Shown one piece after another: positions 1 through 11,609 of a DNA stretch of 64,000 nt. The first letter of the stretch is position 1; the number at the start of each line of letters is the position of its first letter. A program made the translations under genes and the position numbers. The notes under the pieces are model-generated. The model was not told where the DNA came from, searched no databases, and was given only the letters and a program-made list of their open reading frames with translations. Origin of the DNA: Oegoconia quadripuncta (Eukaryota > Arthropoda > Insecta > Lepidoptera > Autostichidae); assembly GCA_949316235.1 (NCBI GenBank), contig OX438748.1, forward strand, positions 31,676,836-31,740,835, in the 5' to 3' direction.

Positions 1-317
1 CAGAACTTTCAAGGTATGTTGTATCACAAATCTCAATTTGCAATAATATCAGCCCAAGAGTTAAACCCAATGCTTCTAACTCCTCAATCTCTCTGCTACC
101 TTTGCATTTAAGGTCGACACTCGCCGTGTCGCTTTGAACTACGAGTACATGTGGTAAATCAATCACAGCTTTAAGTAATTTTGGACGTTTGTCAGAGTTT
201 ATCAGATTGGTCATTATTTGGATTAGACGACTTTAGGGCCATTTGTCAGATTGAGTATTTTTCACGCATATCTTATTTCTTTTACTTCGAAAACAACGGT
301 TTAGCAATTAAATACCG
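1..317. other. No recognisable feature
   Basis: Mixed-composition non-coding DNA. No ORF, repeat or RNA gene recognised. Confidence 0.5.
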
Positions 318-340
318 CTAAGGGTAAATGTGTGTGTGTT

Positions 341-725
341 GAATACGAACGTTAGAAGACGTTGAGTTTAGGATTAAGTAATAGTGTGTTTCCCAAACCC
401 AAAACCACGTTGTCGTAGGGCAATCACGTATCTCCACATACTTACATATAGTTCTCGAGGCGTAAGCTCAGCTTTGCATTTGTGTGAGTGACGTCAAGCT
501 GCTAGCGGTACAAGAGGTGAAGTGCGGCATGTGCGCGGCAGGGAAGCGACGCGCAGCGGACACGCCGCGCCTCAGGCCGCGTTTAACCAATGCGCGGGAC
601 GCGCTGCGCCACAAGCCGTATCTCTATCTGTGTGCACTCACACAAATGCAAAGCTGATCTTACGCCTCGAGAACTGTACCTCACTCATACACACATTACG
701 CTCACTCTGAATGTACGTTCGTATT
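341..725. repeat. Fold-back element with GC-rich core
   Basis: Arms of 41 bp at 450-490 and 635-675 are inverted copies with one mismatch (agttctcgaggcgtaag side). Shorter outer arms match at 342-352 and 715-725 (aatacgaacgt). The 144-bp core is strikingly GC-rich and CpG-rich. A 62-codon frame inside it is taken as chance. Confidence 0.75.
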
Positions 726-862
726 TTGTGTGAAATAATTTTGTATTTATCCTAAACTTCTACAGTACCGCTCATGTGACTATTAAGATGGGGACCGGGG
801 ACCTGAAATACAGGGAAATACCTATCAATAATGATGAATATTTTATTTTATTTTTATATATT

Positions 863-1045
863 TTTTCAGCTAGCAGCTTCGCTCGCGTGGTATTACTTTA
901 TCTCGGAGTAATCTTACTAGGGACACTTGGGAACGTTTAATGGGATGAACGGTATCCTATGTCTTCTACCCGAACATTTCTACTTGTGTACCAAATTTCG
1001 GCCAAATCGATTCAGCAAATCCCGCCGTTATTGAACTAGCATATA
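863..1045 (+). repeat. Lepidopteran 'ctagc-ttcgcxcgcg' repeat, degenerate
   Basis: Starts cagctagcagcttcgctcgc and continues with the tcctatgt...accaaatttcggccaaatcg pattern shared with 6930-7147, 25225-25400 and 63112-63235. Known as a very common lepidopteran interspersed repeat; class uncertain (a Helitron-like non-autonomous element is one possibility). Confidence 0.6.
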
Positions 1046-2381
1046 ACCATATATATACAATATAATAATAACAAGCATATATGTATATATTTCATTTGTT
1101 ATATTTTACTTTTATCTACTATAATAAGTACCTAAATTCTTAGAAGTTGTTTTGCTGACCTTTCAGCGACAGACTTCCCCGCGCGAGTTCCGTTGCAGGG
1201 TCCCGGAGGCATTTTTCATTCCGGCTTGATTAAATCCTCCCGCCTAGTGTTAATATACGGAACCTGGGTCGCAACTATTGACAACATATAACTACCTATA
1301 CCTATGTATAAACGGAACATTACAACGATCTTTTGTTGACCTAAAATGTTGACTGATCACTGCGAGCTCTTTTTAGTTTCACTTAGGAGAAAGAAAAAAA
1401 CAACTATTATATTGCGCGCCTGCTGTTAAAAATGGAGCAAATTGTATAACTTATTTGCTCAACACTTAATTCCAGGCGACTGAACTTATTACTTTAATAT
1501 TTTCTTGTAAGTTGTTAGTTGTTATGCTTCTGCTATAACCTCGGTTTAAAATCATGGAACTATTCAAATAATAAAATAGTATTAATGTGAAGTAATATAT
1601 CGAATCCTGTTATTGACTATATTTATGTATTACTTGTTACTTTGTACCTACTATTAAGAAAGCTGTTGGTTTCTTCAATAAATAAATACAGATTGCCTAG
1701 GTGAAGCGTTGAATATATTATTATGAAATTTTATACATTGCCTGAATGTTTTGGCCGTTCTATGGAATGCCTGGGTATTCGATAGAATACCGGATTATAA
1801 AGATTGCCGATAACATATCGACCAACAGGGTATCGTAACAATGTTCTTTCGAACCATAATTCTATGCATGTTTATATTTCGAAGTTCATTAAGTTGTTTG
1901 TTTAACGAAAATAATATAGGTATTAATATTTTTGGTTATAATAAATCCCGACAAATTAGAACAGGGCATGGCCAAATAAGTAGATACTCATAGAAGATCT
2001 TTATTTATTATCTAACTTTAAAAGCTTATCAAATTATCTTAATAAATAAATCCTATAATACTAAACCGTCACACATTTAATTCGTCTAACACACATTTCA
2101 AATATATCTTCGTACGTCGCTTTACCACATCATATCCCGCACATTACTTTTATAGCTGACATTTATATGTCGAAACACGTATAAAAATGTCACCGCCTCA
2201 TTCATTATGGCTTGTGCTATATTATTTTATATTATGACGTCCCGGCGCCCGCACTCAATCTTACTCATACCTACCTACTATAAAAACATGGATTTATGAC
2301 GTATGTAGGTACCTACGTATAACGTACAGTCTGAAACAGATAAATTTGGGATATCACTGACCACCCCATTTAGGATAAAGG
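1046..2381. other. AT-rich intergenic DNA
   Basis: No gene or clear repeat. The stretch gggatatcactgaccacccc at its right edge recurs at 45759-45778 next to a family-H repeat. Confidence 0.4.
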
Positions 2382-2645
2382 TTTTTTTTTTGTTTTTACT
2401 TCACTTCAACTTGACTTCAATCACACCTGATGTTAAGTGAAGATGAGGCCGAAGGTGGTAGCGTACTGACCCGGAAAGCCCATCTTATTTGGGGGACTGG
2501 CTATCTTATCTCTGACAACCGGAATACAACAATGCCCTACCACCAACCAAACCGAGTACTAAATATGTACCCCACTGGGGATCGAACCCGCGACCTCCGA
2601 ATCGTAAACCCAATGTTGTTTACATTGAGCCACGGAGGCGGTTAA
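2382..2645 (-). mobile_element. SINE-A copy, internally deleted
   Basis: tRNA-like head on the right (reverse strand: ccgcctccgtggctcaatg, B-box-like ggttcgatcc), tail of T on the left. Same family as 22285-22573 and others. About 75 bp of the body between the caacaatg and ccctaccacc parts is missing relative to 22651-22976. Confidence 0.85.
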
Positions 2646-2759
2646 GGTCGTGAAATTATGTTTTCTCAGGAAACCTTGAATATTTTTCGATAATATCTAG
2701 GGTACTTATTGCTTATCTATTATTGAACTTAATAATTGCTATAACTAAATAAATAAATT

Positions 2760-3060
2760 GAAAATATGAAAACCCCCGATAACTTTGATGGAACAAATGA
2801 TTATATCTTCCAGGTACATTAGACTACAAGATACTGTTCAAAGCTAAATATCTTCGAAACGACATAACCGATATCCATCAAGTCTTAAATAAAAAAAAAA
2901 TTACAAACCGTCGAAGGACTTTAATATCATCGAATTACACCAAAAAACTGTTAAAATTTTTACGAAACGGCTGATTTTCATCAAACATGGCTAAGAATCT
3001 GTCCTCTCGTTTAGTCTTTCATTTAAAGGAACTGCACTCAAGTCGGGCCACGTGTTATTG
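2760..3060. repeat. Family-I dispersed repeat
   Basis: Shares the phrases aagctaaatatcttcgaaac, ccgat...atcaa and aagtcggxccacgtgt with 40250-40510. Likely a decayed element; class unknown. Confidence 0.5.
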
Positions 3061-3068
3061 AGATACGT

Positions 3069-3266
3069 CAGAGGGCGGAGTGTGAGTTTTGTTTCGACTT
3101 TACTACCGCGTTCACGTTTACGTGACGATTTGTATGGAGAAATGTGCAACGCCTCTAGCGGATAGTTTGCAAAACGATTTATTTTAATAGGGAATTTTTT
3201 CGTAAACGGTACGGTATAAACGCGACAGTAAAGTTAAAAACGAGACAAAACTCACACTTCGCACAC
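3069..3266 (+). mobile_element. MITE-1 copy a
   Basis: About 198 bp with long imperfect terminal inverted repeats. The left end is cagagggcggagtgtgag; the right end reversed is gtgtgcgaagtgtgag. Both arms continue gttttgt...actttac...cgcgttx...gtttacg. Two further copies are at 3556-3740 and 56637-56831. No coding capacity. Confidence 0.85.
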
Positions 3267-3390
3267 TGTTCACACACTCCCCTCGTTTTTCATCGGGGGT
3301 TAAAATTAACGCAAAACGTTGACAATATCCTGAGAAAATCGCTCTTTGTCTGCAATAAAAAACTTTAAATTCGTTTTTCCTTCCGAGGGT

Positions 3391-3516
3391 TTGCTGGAAG
3401 AAATCTCTTACAGAGCTAAGCTCGCCTTTTGTGTATTGTAATTTCTGTCCTATGTTTGTTCAATGTATGTTTGTATATTTATATATGCAATAAAGTGTTA
3501 AATAAATAAATAAAAA
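3391..3516 (+). repeat. LINE 3' tail fragment
   Basis: gctggaagaaatctcttac, then taagctcgcctttt, ending gcaataaagtgttaaataaa. The same module is at 51601-51715, and a weaker one at 12540-12700. It fits the 3' end of a lepidopteran non-LTR element or a SINE using it. Confidence 0.6.
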
Positions 3517-3555
3517 TTTATTTGTTTAATGCAGACTTTGAAAACTTTTCTGTTT

Positions 3556-3740
3556 CAGAGGGCGGAGTGTGAGTTTTGTTTCGACTTAACTTTACTACCG
3601 CGTTCACGTTTACGTGACGATAAATGTACAGCGCCTCTAGCGGATAGTTTGCAAAGCGATTTTTTTCATAGAGACTTTTTTCGTAAACGCGAACGCGATG
3701 GTAAAGTTAAAAACGAGACAAAACTCACACTTCGCACACA
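3556..3740 (+). mobile_element. MITE-1 copy b
   Basis: 185 bp, same family and orientation as 3069-3266, about 290 bp downstream of it. Left end cagagggcggagtgtgag, right end acacttcgcacaca. A 91-codon frame over it has no family features and is rejected as a gene. Confidence 0.87.
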
Positions 3741-4010
3741 GACTGTACCTATATCATACTTTAGACGAGACTACAACCTTGATGCTTCTAGAACTGTAGA
3801 GTGATTTTAGAATTGTTCTCATTACGCATATATTCGCATGCGAATTCACCTTTGTAATCAACTGATAGAGGCAGGAGCAGATCGCATTCTTGGGCACACA
3901 TTTTTTAATTACCACTAGCAAACCAGAAGCAAGCGATAATAGTAGATTGTATAACAAGGGAGCAAAATAATGTTTTTACACGGCGAGGGCGCTATTTTCA
4001 ATCCAGAGCG

Positions 4011-4712
4011 GGACGAAATTCCGTAGATATCGACAAAATCTTTAAGCTGCAAAAAAAATGTGTACGAGCTATATGTAATGCCTGGTTTCTGGATAGCTGT
4101 AAGCCATTGTTTACAAAATTAAAGATACTTCCCCTCCCATGCATGTATATTAGATATGTTTGCTGTTTTATAAAACGACATCCCCACTATTTTAAACTAT
4201 ACTCGGAAGTCTTCACCAGGCAGGGCAGATCTAAATATGCACACCGATTATATCAACCACCCTGTCATACATTTATTTATTAAAAAAAATCATTTACTAT
4301 GTGCATATTACTATATAATAAACTGCCTGGCGATCTTAAAACAATGAATAAAGAGAGTTTTAAAAGGGAATTGACGAAATGGCTTAATGATAAATGTTTT
4401 TATAGTGTGAAACAGTACTTAGATTCGTAATATATTGCATTATCTACCTACTCAATGACAATAATAATATATTTATAATTGACATTCCCATAATTGACAT
4501 GTATACGTAATAATTTTTATTTTAATGACTTAAGCTTGACATTGTTATTTTTAATTGTAAATGGTTTTGTAAATTGTAAATGATTTAAAGTGTTTATGTA
4601 GATTTTAATATTTGCACGTCTGCAAGCAGACTGGATACACCGATCTCTAATTGTATTAAGAACTTATATAACTGTATTCATGCAAATAAATTATTGATTA
4701 TGATTATGATTA
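4011..4712 (+). pseudogene. CR1/Jockey-like LINE, 3' end of ORF2
   Basis: The frame from 4011 reads GRNSVDIDKIFKLQKKCVRA, then KPLFTKLKILPLPCMYI, to a stop near 4275. After a frameshift in an A-run it resumes SFTMCILLYNKLPGDLK and ends NDKCFYSVKQYLDS with TAA at 4428-4430. This is the C-terminal part of a reverse-transcriptase ORF. A 3' UTR of about 280 bp ends in a short tandem tail (gattatgattatgatta), typical of CR1-type elements. It is 5'-truncated and dead. Confidence 0.8.
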
Positions 4713-4825
4713 AGGATTCTAGAGTACAATTTCGTGCGTAGTTCGCGCGCTTTTTTTTAGCATTTTTTTTATTGAGTTTATACACTTATATAAGTTTGTT
4801 GGTTTAAAAAGTTTGTTAATATTAA

Positions 4826-5107
4826 TGTTATGTATGTAACCCTCAGGGCACAGTCCGACTAGCAGACATCTTTGTTCGCGATGAAATTCAAAAATCGGTA
4901 CCCAAATCGACTTTAGTTCCTAAGACGATGAGGGCACGTAAATTAGCCGTTGTTCGCGCACCGAATCTAAAATCACGAGGGCGATATCAGTGGGCGTTCT
5001 ACGTAAAACGTGGAAAATCTGATAAAAATAAAGGTTGTAAGAAATGTTGTGGAGTCAAAAGGGAACAACGAAGTTTTAAACAATATTTCAGCTTTTGGAA
5101 GCAATAG
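4826..5107 (+). other. Unassigned open frame of 93 codons, no early ATG
   Basis: Open from a TAA at 4823 to a TAG at 5105. The product is strongly basic, with ADIFVRDEIQKSVPKS, MRARKLAVVRAPNLKSRGR and KGCKKCCGVKREQRSFKQ. The first Met lies mid-frame. It could be an exon, transposon residue or chance; no domain recognised. Confidence 0.25.
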
Positions 5108-5244
5108 AAGTGTAAATTTAGCTATACAGGAGCACATGTCTGTAGCTAGTATGGTGGTTACTTGATTAATACTTTAATACCTATAGTTTTATATATATAA
5201 AATTAGATACGTTAATAACTTCCCTAACTTTTTCAAATCATTTA

Positions 5245-5290
5245 AAAAAATGTTACTTTACTACTACAATATAGTAAAGTAACATTTTTT
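5245..5290. repeat. Perfect 19-bp-stem hairpin
   Basis: Arms 5245-5263 and 5272-5290 are exact inverse complements (aaaaaatgttactttacta) with an 8-nt loop. Confidence 0.8.
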
Positions 5291-5438
5291 CTATCTAGAG
5301 ATAACGGATAAGCATACATAAATATTTATATAAACATCCATGACTCTGGAATAATTGTACATATTCAGCACACAAATCTTTACCTCCAGCGGGATTCGAA
5401 ACGACAACCGTTGGTTCCACTACACCAACCGGCCGATA
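5291..5438 (-). mobile_element. SINE-C copy
   Basis: The reverse strand reads atcggccggttggtgtagtg, cgtttcgaatcccgctgg, and then the body acatccatgactctg-type sequence shared with 6066-6305. tRNA-like head at the right. Confidence 0.75.
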
Positions 5439-6065
5439 TTCTGATTATTGTGCACTACAGAATTACGTGTAGTTTTCGGGGTTGTCAATTGGACCCACGT
5501 TACTTTAGATATGGTGACAATTAGTACCGCATAATTGCTACCACTACGGAAGCGAATGCTGGCTTGGGCTAAGGAAAATAAAAACAAGTGAATATTGAAA
5601 AATGAACCCATCGGTAGGGATGTTTGGGATTTTTTTAGCGTCCCCACTGATAACTGTTGTGTGGTCGATAATGGGAAGCGAATCCTAGACTAAACTTTAA
5701 AGAATGACCTTTTCAGCTGAACTACTTATCGTCAAACAATATTTCTCCTTTGTACCTATGCCTTTGTGACAAGAAAGTTACTGCCGTATGTACGCACTGA
5801 GTGTTGGTTAATGCGTTGACCTTTTATATTTTTATTTTTATTGCATATGAGTCCAAAACATATAAAACATCGTTACCGGGCGAAGTGTCAAATTTCGGGT
5901 TCCACTAACTACCGGGTGTAAAGTGGTCACTAAAAATACACAATATGACATTGCCAAAGAAATTGTGGCTATACCCGAGTAGAGTGAGAGACGAGTTTGT
6001 GGTTTACAATAGGTAGATGACCTACGTACTATAGGTTGTTTTCTAACTTGATATAGTGGTTTTAT
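5439..6065. other. Unassigned intergenic DNA
   Basis: No supported gene. Frames of 75 and 91 codons on the minus strand show no motif. Confidence 0.4.
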
Positions 6066-6305
6066 ATGACGATCGGTTGGTGTAGTGGATAGTGACCCTG
6101 TCAGCGAAACCAACGGTTGCGGGTTCGAATCCCGCGAGGGGTAAATGTTTGTGTGATGAACACGAACATATATTCCCGAGTCATGGATGTTTATATAAAT
6201 ATTTGTATGTTTATCCGTTACCTAGTATCCATAGCACAAGCTTTGCTTAGTTTGGGACTAGATGATTGCTGTAAGTGTCCGAAATAGTTATTTATTTATT
6301 TATTT
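6066..6305 (+). mobile_element. SINE-C copy, full
   Basis: Head gatcggttggtgtagtgg, B-box-like gggttcgaatcccgc, body tttatccgttacctagtatc, and tail with tattta repeats. Related copies at 5291-5438, 35262-35505 and 53712-53925. Confidence 0.85.
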
Positions 6306-6461
6306 GATATTATTTGATTTGATATCAGTGTAATCAGACTAGTGGTGTATATCGTTAGTAAAACCACAGTTTGTGCAATACTATGAATTTGTTCCATGAC
6401 AATTAAATAATAACAGACCGAATGAATATTTGACTGTCACTTAACTATCCTGTTTATATGT

Positions 6462-6590
6462 TTGTATCGCGCGAGATTATATTTGTCCTGTACATTCACT
6501 TGGACGAAATATACAACGATCCCACTCTCACTCCCACGTCACGCAGGACAAACGATGTCCTGCTACGGGGGTTGGAGTTGGGATTTTCTT
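6462..6590 (+). repeat. Family-G repeat
   Basis: Shares tcgcgcgagat...atttgtcctg, gaaxxatacaacxatccc and gacaaacgatgtcxtgctac with 13884-14005 and 40015-40140. About 120 bp; class unknown, possibly a MITE. Confidence 0.6.
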
Positions 6591-6929
6591 AGATTTGCAT
6601 TATTTTATATTTAGAATTTTGGTGCCTACATAGATGAATTTGTTCTGAATTATGTTATAAAGTGTATGTAATTTTTGATAACCTTTTTAAAATGTGACAT
6701 GACTTAAAAAGTGAGGTTTGTGTTCCCGTCGTTGTTATTGTCGGTACCTACTGCAAAGTGGAGCTCAACTTGTGAATCCAAGTCATTAATGCATGCTTTA
6801 TAGCCGTAGATTTAAAAAAAATGTTATGGACACTACAACACTGAGCTGTCGAGCTAGTCTCAAACATAAGTAGAGCCTATATGTGGATACTAGATAATCG
6901 ATATACATACTTAAATATTTATATAAACA

Positions 6930-7147
6930 CTAGCTTTCACCTACGGCTTCGCCTGCGTAGGATAACTTTACGGCGGAAATTTGTTTATCCCGCGGGAAGT
7001 ACTCACTTCATCGAGATGAAAAATATCCTATATCTCAATCCAGGGTATATTCTACCTATATACCAAATTTCGTCCAAATCCGTCCATCCATTTCGCTGTG
7101 ATTTAGCCACAAACAAACATCCAAACTTTCGCATTTATAATATTGGG
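6930..7147 (+). repeat. Lepidopteran 'ctagc-ttcgcxcgcg' repeat
   Basis: Reads actagctttcacctacggct, cgcgggaagtactcactt, accaaatttcgtccaaatcc and ends aaactttcgcatttataata. The same layout recurs, reversed, at 25225-25400 and 63112-63235. The 101-codon frame across it is not a gene. Confidence 0.7.
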
Positions 7148-7577
7148 TCTTTACCTACGAAATTGGAGTTTTTTTTTCTTCGTTAATCATATGTACCAAT
7201 TCCTGCGATTTTCAAAGCTATATCCAAATTTGTTTTTTATTTGAAAAATGGAATATTATTTCAAGGTTTCACATGAAATATGTTTTAATGTCTAGGCTAA
7301 ATCACATAATAAAAAAAATTGAACAGAGCTCTTTCCATGTGCTTCCCATAATCAGTTCTTAGATTCGCTGAAACTTTTATAAAGCGGTTACTTTTAAAAA
7401 TTAACATTAACGCTGCCTATACTTAACTTAATGTTATCCGATAATACACACAAAGTTTAGCTAAATTTGGATTTGCCGTTCCCAAAAAAAATCAAAAATG
7501 TTTATATGGAGAAAACAGTCTTAATGAAATTCTTCATACAAAACGCCAATTTCATAGGTAAGGATCTAATATTAGTT
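7139..7577. mobile_element. MITE-2 copy a
   Basis: About 440 bp. The ends aatattgggtctttacctac and, reversed, aatattagatccttacctat are terminal inverted repeats of about 26 bp. A second copy lies at 28043-28556. Non-coding. Copy a directly abuts the preceding repeat. Confidence 0.82.
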
Positions 7578-7961
7578 AGATGATATTACATTTTTCCCAT
7601 GACTTGGGAATATATACCTCATACGTAACGCACGTATTTTACTTTCATCCCAGGAAAATAACATAAAAATTATGACTTTATGGGGAGTCCTAAATAAAAA
7701 TATAATTTTTTTTAGAAATCTTTTATTTTAATTTCTCGTTTTCATTATTACAATAGAGTAGATAATCTAGGTGATCCACTGGCGCTTGTAGAGCCCGAGT
7801 GTTATCTTAAAGAATTTCTAACGTAGCGTCTGGACTTTCTGGAGCTTCGGACCTACGGCATCAGTGCATCCTTCTAGCAATCTAAATTCCTGTGTCGTGT
7901 ATTGTAAAAGGACAATGTGTTTATATTAATCAAGTAATACTATAGGAGTAAGGTTAAGATG
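7578..7961. other. Intergenic, nothing recognised
   Basis: AT-rich, no gene or repeat identified. Confidence 0.4.
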
Positions 7962-8235
7962 ACCACCTGTTTGGTGTAGTGGTTAGCAACTCTGACCACT
8001 ATACCAAAACGTTGCGGATTCGAATCCCGCTAGGGGCATATGTTTGTGTGATGAATACGGACATGTGTACCCGAGTTACGGATGTTTTCGTTTATAATAA
8101 GTATTTATTTACAAAAAAAAATGTATTTAATATATTATATCAACCATCTGGTATCCACTACACAAGCATATAGTTGCTTACTGTGGAACTAGATGGCTCT
8201 GTGTGTATGTCCAAGGATATTTTATTATTATTATT
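7962..8235 (+). mobile_element. SINE-B copy
   Basis: Head tttggtgtagtggttagc, B-box-like ggattcgaatcccgctag, body catctggtatccactac and tail (att)n after gtccaaggatatttt. Other copies at 8586, 12200, 29045, 29838, 36000 and 59680. Confidence 0.87.
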
Positions 8236-8585
8236 TCAAGTAAATAAATGTAGTTTTAATAACAAGCGAGTATGTAGAACGAGACCGTTCTTAAAGTAGG
8301 TGCGCACCGAGTATCGCCCAGTCATAACCAGCGGCTCATAAAATTATTTACGGACTTACCTGCGCCGTTTAACGAGGCACCCTAAAGTGAAAAGTATTTT
8401 TTATGATCAGTTTACGACAGGCCTCCGCGGTCGCGGCCTGTCGCTTCGGCCACCATCCGCCAATAGGAAAATGTTGGGAAAACAATGGCCACATGATTTT
8501 GTGAAATGTTCCCACGAACCGCTGTAATACTTACTTGATTTATGTAGGTGGAAAATTTTCCTTGTTCGCTGATTTCTGTGGACCT

Positions 8586-8866
8586 TGGATAATAAAATAA
8601 AAATAAAATAAAATATCCTTGGACATATGCAGACAGCGCCATCTAGTTCCACACTAAGCAATTAGGCTTGTGTTGTGGATACCAAATGGTTGATACACTA
8701 TACAAATACATTTTTTTTATAAATAAATACATGTATAAATGAAAATATCCATAACTCGGGTACACATGTCCGTATTCATCAAATAAACATATGCTCCTAG
8801 CGGGATTTGAACCCGCGACCCTTTTGGTATAGCAGCAGAGTTTCTACCCACTACACCAAACAGATC
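8586..8866 (-). mobile_element. SINE-B copy
   Basis: Inverse of the copy at 7962-8235, with (aaaat)n tail at the left and tRNA-like head at the right (gggatttgaacccgcgac). The two copies are opposed about 350 bp apart. Confidence 0.87.
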
Positions 8867-8903
8867 GTCAATAATGATTTGATAGTCTTTTTAAAATTTT
8901 CAA

Positions 8904-8993
8904 TATACCGGATGAGTTTTTTTGCCGTAAGGAAAAAAACAGGGCATATTAGGTAGGTACCTAAGTGAAATAGAAGTTATTGGCACAGGTACA
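8904..8993 (+). mobile_element. MITE-4 single-arm fragment
   Basis: tataccggatgagttttttt, then ccgtaagg and gttattggcac match the left arm of the complete element at 15511-15877. Confidence 0.75.
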
Positions 8994-9436
8994 TAGTTGG
9001 CTTGTCGACGCCGTTGGTTAAGCTGTTTGAAAGTTTTTAGTGTTTTTCGATGATTTAATAGTCTTTTGAGGGTTTTAAATTTTCATTTATTTTGTATGAT
9101 TAAACTCTAGCCACATTTGATTTAATCGGTTAAAACCGGCTTAAAAGCCGTTTCGAATATATTTCGCCTTTAACGGTTTGGTCAATCTGGATGATTTAAT
9201 CATTTGTTTCCTTGGAGGTTTTATAAATTTCCAATTGGGGTACTATTTACTCAAGTTACCACAGATTCACGACGATTTGGCTCCTCGGGACGTACAGTCG
9301 TCAGCATGACGACCGTAACACTGTCAGTAGGTACCTATAAGCTGTTCGCGCGACGCTATCGGATATAAGAAAGCGAAATAGGTATGGGTACTTATTTGTA
9401 CTGGAAATGTTACGTCGTCGTCGTGCAGCGGCATGT

Positions 9437-9900
9437 CTTACAAGAAATTCGTCTGCATCGTCCCAGCAGCGCCACGGTCTCCGATTTGCATATAAATTAG
9501 ATTACATTTAGTCAAGGTTACAAATCGTGTAAAAATCGACTTGATTTTTTCTCTTCAGGACCGGTGACGTTGTTTTATCATTTTTTAATGTGTAATACCT
9601 ATATGTCTTTCATGGTGACATTGAGGCCACCAGCATCCTGATGACAGGATTACCATGATTATATTCAAATAGTGATAGTGATTATTGTGCTTGAGGTATT
9701 TGAGAATATACTGAAACATCTTGTTATAATTATTTTATTTTTTTAATGTAGGTATTCCTTCGAAACTTCAGTCCAAATTTTTTTATTGACGTGTGAAGTG
9801 AAAAAATCTTATAGACTTTTACTGACTAAAATTGGTGTAATTTTAACATGCAAATCAAAGACCGTGGCGCTACTGGAACGATGCACACAAGAAATTCGGG
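9437..9900. repeat. Fold-back element
   Basis: The left arm ttacaagaaattcgtctgca...cgccacggtctxxgatttgca (9437-9493) is inverted at about 9849-9900. Weaker pairing continues inward (ttagtcaxxgtxxxaa parts). Confidence 0.7.
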
Positions 9901-11236
9901 CGTAGGTCTTGCTCGGTCTAAAACCGCGAAAACCATCGACGTCAGCAGTTTAAGCCGCAATGTATTTATTCCATTAGCCCATCAAACCAGTCCACGTTCA
10001 ACAGGCAATCATCATAAATAAATAACCTGAATTCCGCTGAGTACATACAAAGCCTTCTTATCATCTAAATGATCGGATAAACGCTATAATTCACGCTTTA
10101 GGATCTACGTCAAGACAAAAAGTTGGGAGTCCAAGCGTGATTTTCCCGTCGCACAGTCTCATCCAGCATCAAATATGTTTTTGCCCCACTGTGTGGTATG
10201 CCTTAGTGTACTCGGACCACTCAGCCGTATGGACAAAAAGTTGAGAACTGTTAAGCACACCCGATATGGTAGAAATGCGCTTTCAGGCTCGATATGGCGC
10301 GTTCGCTGAATTAGAGTGCGCAGGCGCTACACACTTTGGTTATGTATCCTTTTATTGTTACGCACTTGGTCACGTACACAGTATGGATTTAGTCCGCGTG
10401 TTTTAAATGGTTCGACAATCGATACCGTAAAATTTTAATATTTCAATTGCGTTTCGGATCTTAAACACTTCTCGAAACTAACTCTTTATATTTTCTGTGC
10501 CATCTCTATCTTAGGAGCACTGAAAACCAGCGCTGTGATTCGCCGCGGCAACACGTGACAGCATTGTGCGCATTTTATTTATATAATAATAATTTACTAC
10601 TTTTTGTTTTTGTATCGTGTTGTGGCGTTCGTAATAAGTTGTTCTTATTCTTATCTTCCTGGAATAGTAAGAACGGATAGTTACCATACAAAACTAAGTT
10701 TTAGTTTAGAGAAATGTCTTCCATCGTATCAGAATCCAAGTACCTGCATAACGAACGATGAGACCATTGGAATGCTTTAGGAAAGCGACCTATCCCACAG
10801 GACACCCATGTACGGAGAGGCTGGTGGGATGATTTGAAAACACAGTCTTTTCAATGAACCATCTATACCTACCTAAAAGGTGGGAGTGGGGAATAATTTG
10901 GAAGAGGTGGAAACTAAAATTCAAACTGAAGAAGATAGGCAGGCAAAGATATACTGTAATAATATAAATTACGATGACAGTGTGCGACGTAACGGTTGAT
11001 TAAGGTTAATGCACGTTGCACATGAAAGATACCCTATTTTAATGCGAATGTACTATAATCTCAATCTGTCAACCTGTAGATGCCGAGCCCTGCGCGCTTG
11101 CACGCTGCGAGCACTACAAAAAGGCCGGCGGGCACTTCAAAGAACAACGCCGAGTACCGCGTGCCAGGGTTGTCAACGCTAAATCGGATGACCGTTAACG
11201 CTTTATACTAAGATAGACAATGAGTAATCACTAGAT
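9901..11236. other. Intergenic, no gene supported
   Basis: No ORF over 60 codons. A short GC-rich patch lies at 11085-11170 (ctgcgcgcttgcacgctgcg) without recognisable coding content. Confidence 0.4.
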
Positions 11237-11330
11237 AGTGTTAGCTCAACGGACAAGCTTGCCTGGTATTTGCGAAGCCGGGAATTCAATTCCGCTTGAT
11301 TATACAATGTTGGATGGAGATCCGTTATCT
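11237..11330 (+). repeat. tRNA-like SINE head, degenerate
   Basis: tgttagctcaacggacaagc resembles a tRNA A box and gggaattcaattccgc a weak B box, about 40 bp apart. No cloverleaf could be drawn, so it is read as SINE-type, not a tRNA gene. Confidence 0.35.
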
Positions 11331-11450
11331 CGTGAATACTCAATGATTATTCAGCTGTTGAAATTCAAATATCCCAATCCATAAGAGCTACTTTCCTCTA
11401 AACGGATGATAATATGTGTTGAAATTGTATATCTACCTATCTTCACATTC

Positions 11451-11540
11451 ATTCAGGAATGTAGAGAAGTAGGACCTGTACATTACATATAGTAACTAGG
11501 TAGGTACTTATTCAGGAATTTAGAGAAGTAGGACATATAG
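11451..11540 (+). repeat. Short direct repeat
   Basis: attcaggaat(g/t)tagagaagtaggac occurs at about 11452 and 11510, about 58 bp apart. Confidence 0.6.
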
Positions 11541-11609
11541 GTAATAAAGAAACATCATTGTTAGTCCAAAACTTCCTATAAAGGCCGTGATTTTTTGCAC
11601 ATAGAGTAC

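Noticed and set aside
3529..3957. Overlapping 91- and 67-codon frames on both strands
   Set aside because: They lie over MITE-1 copy b and its flank and have no conserved motif.
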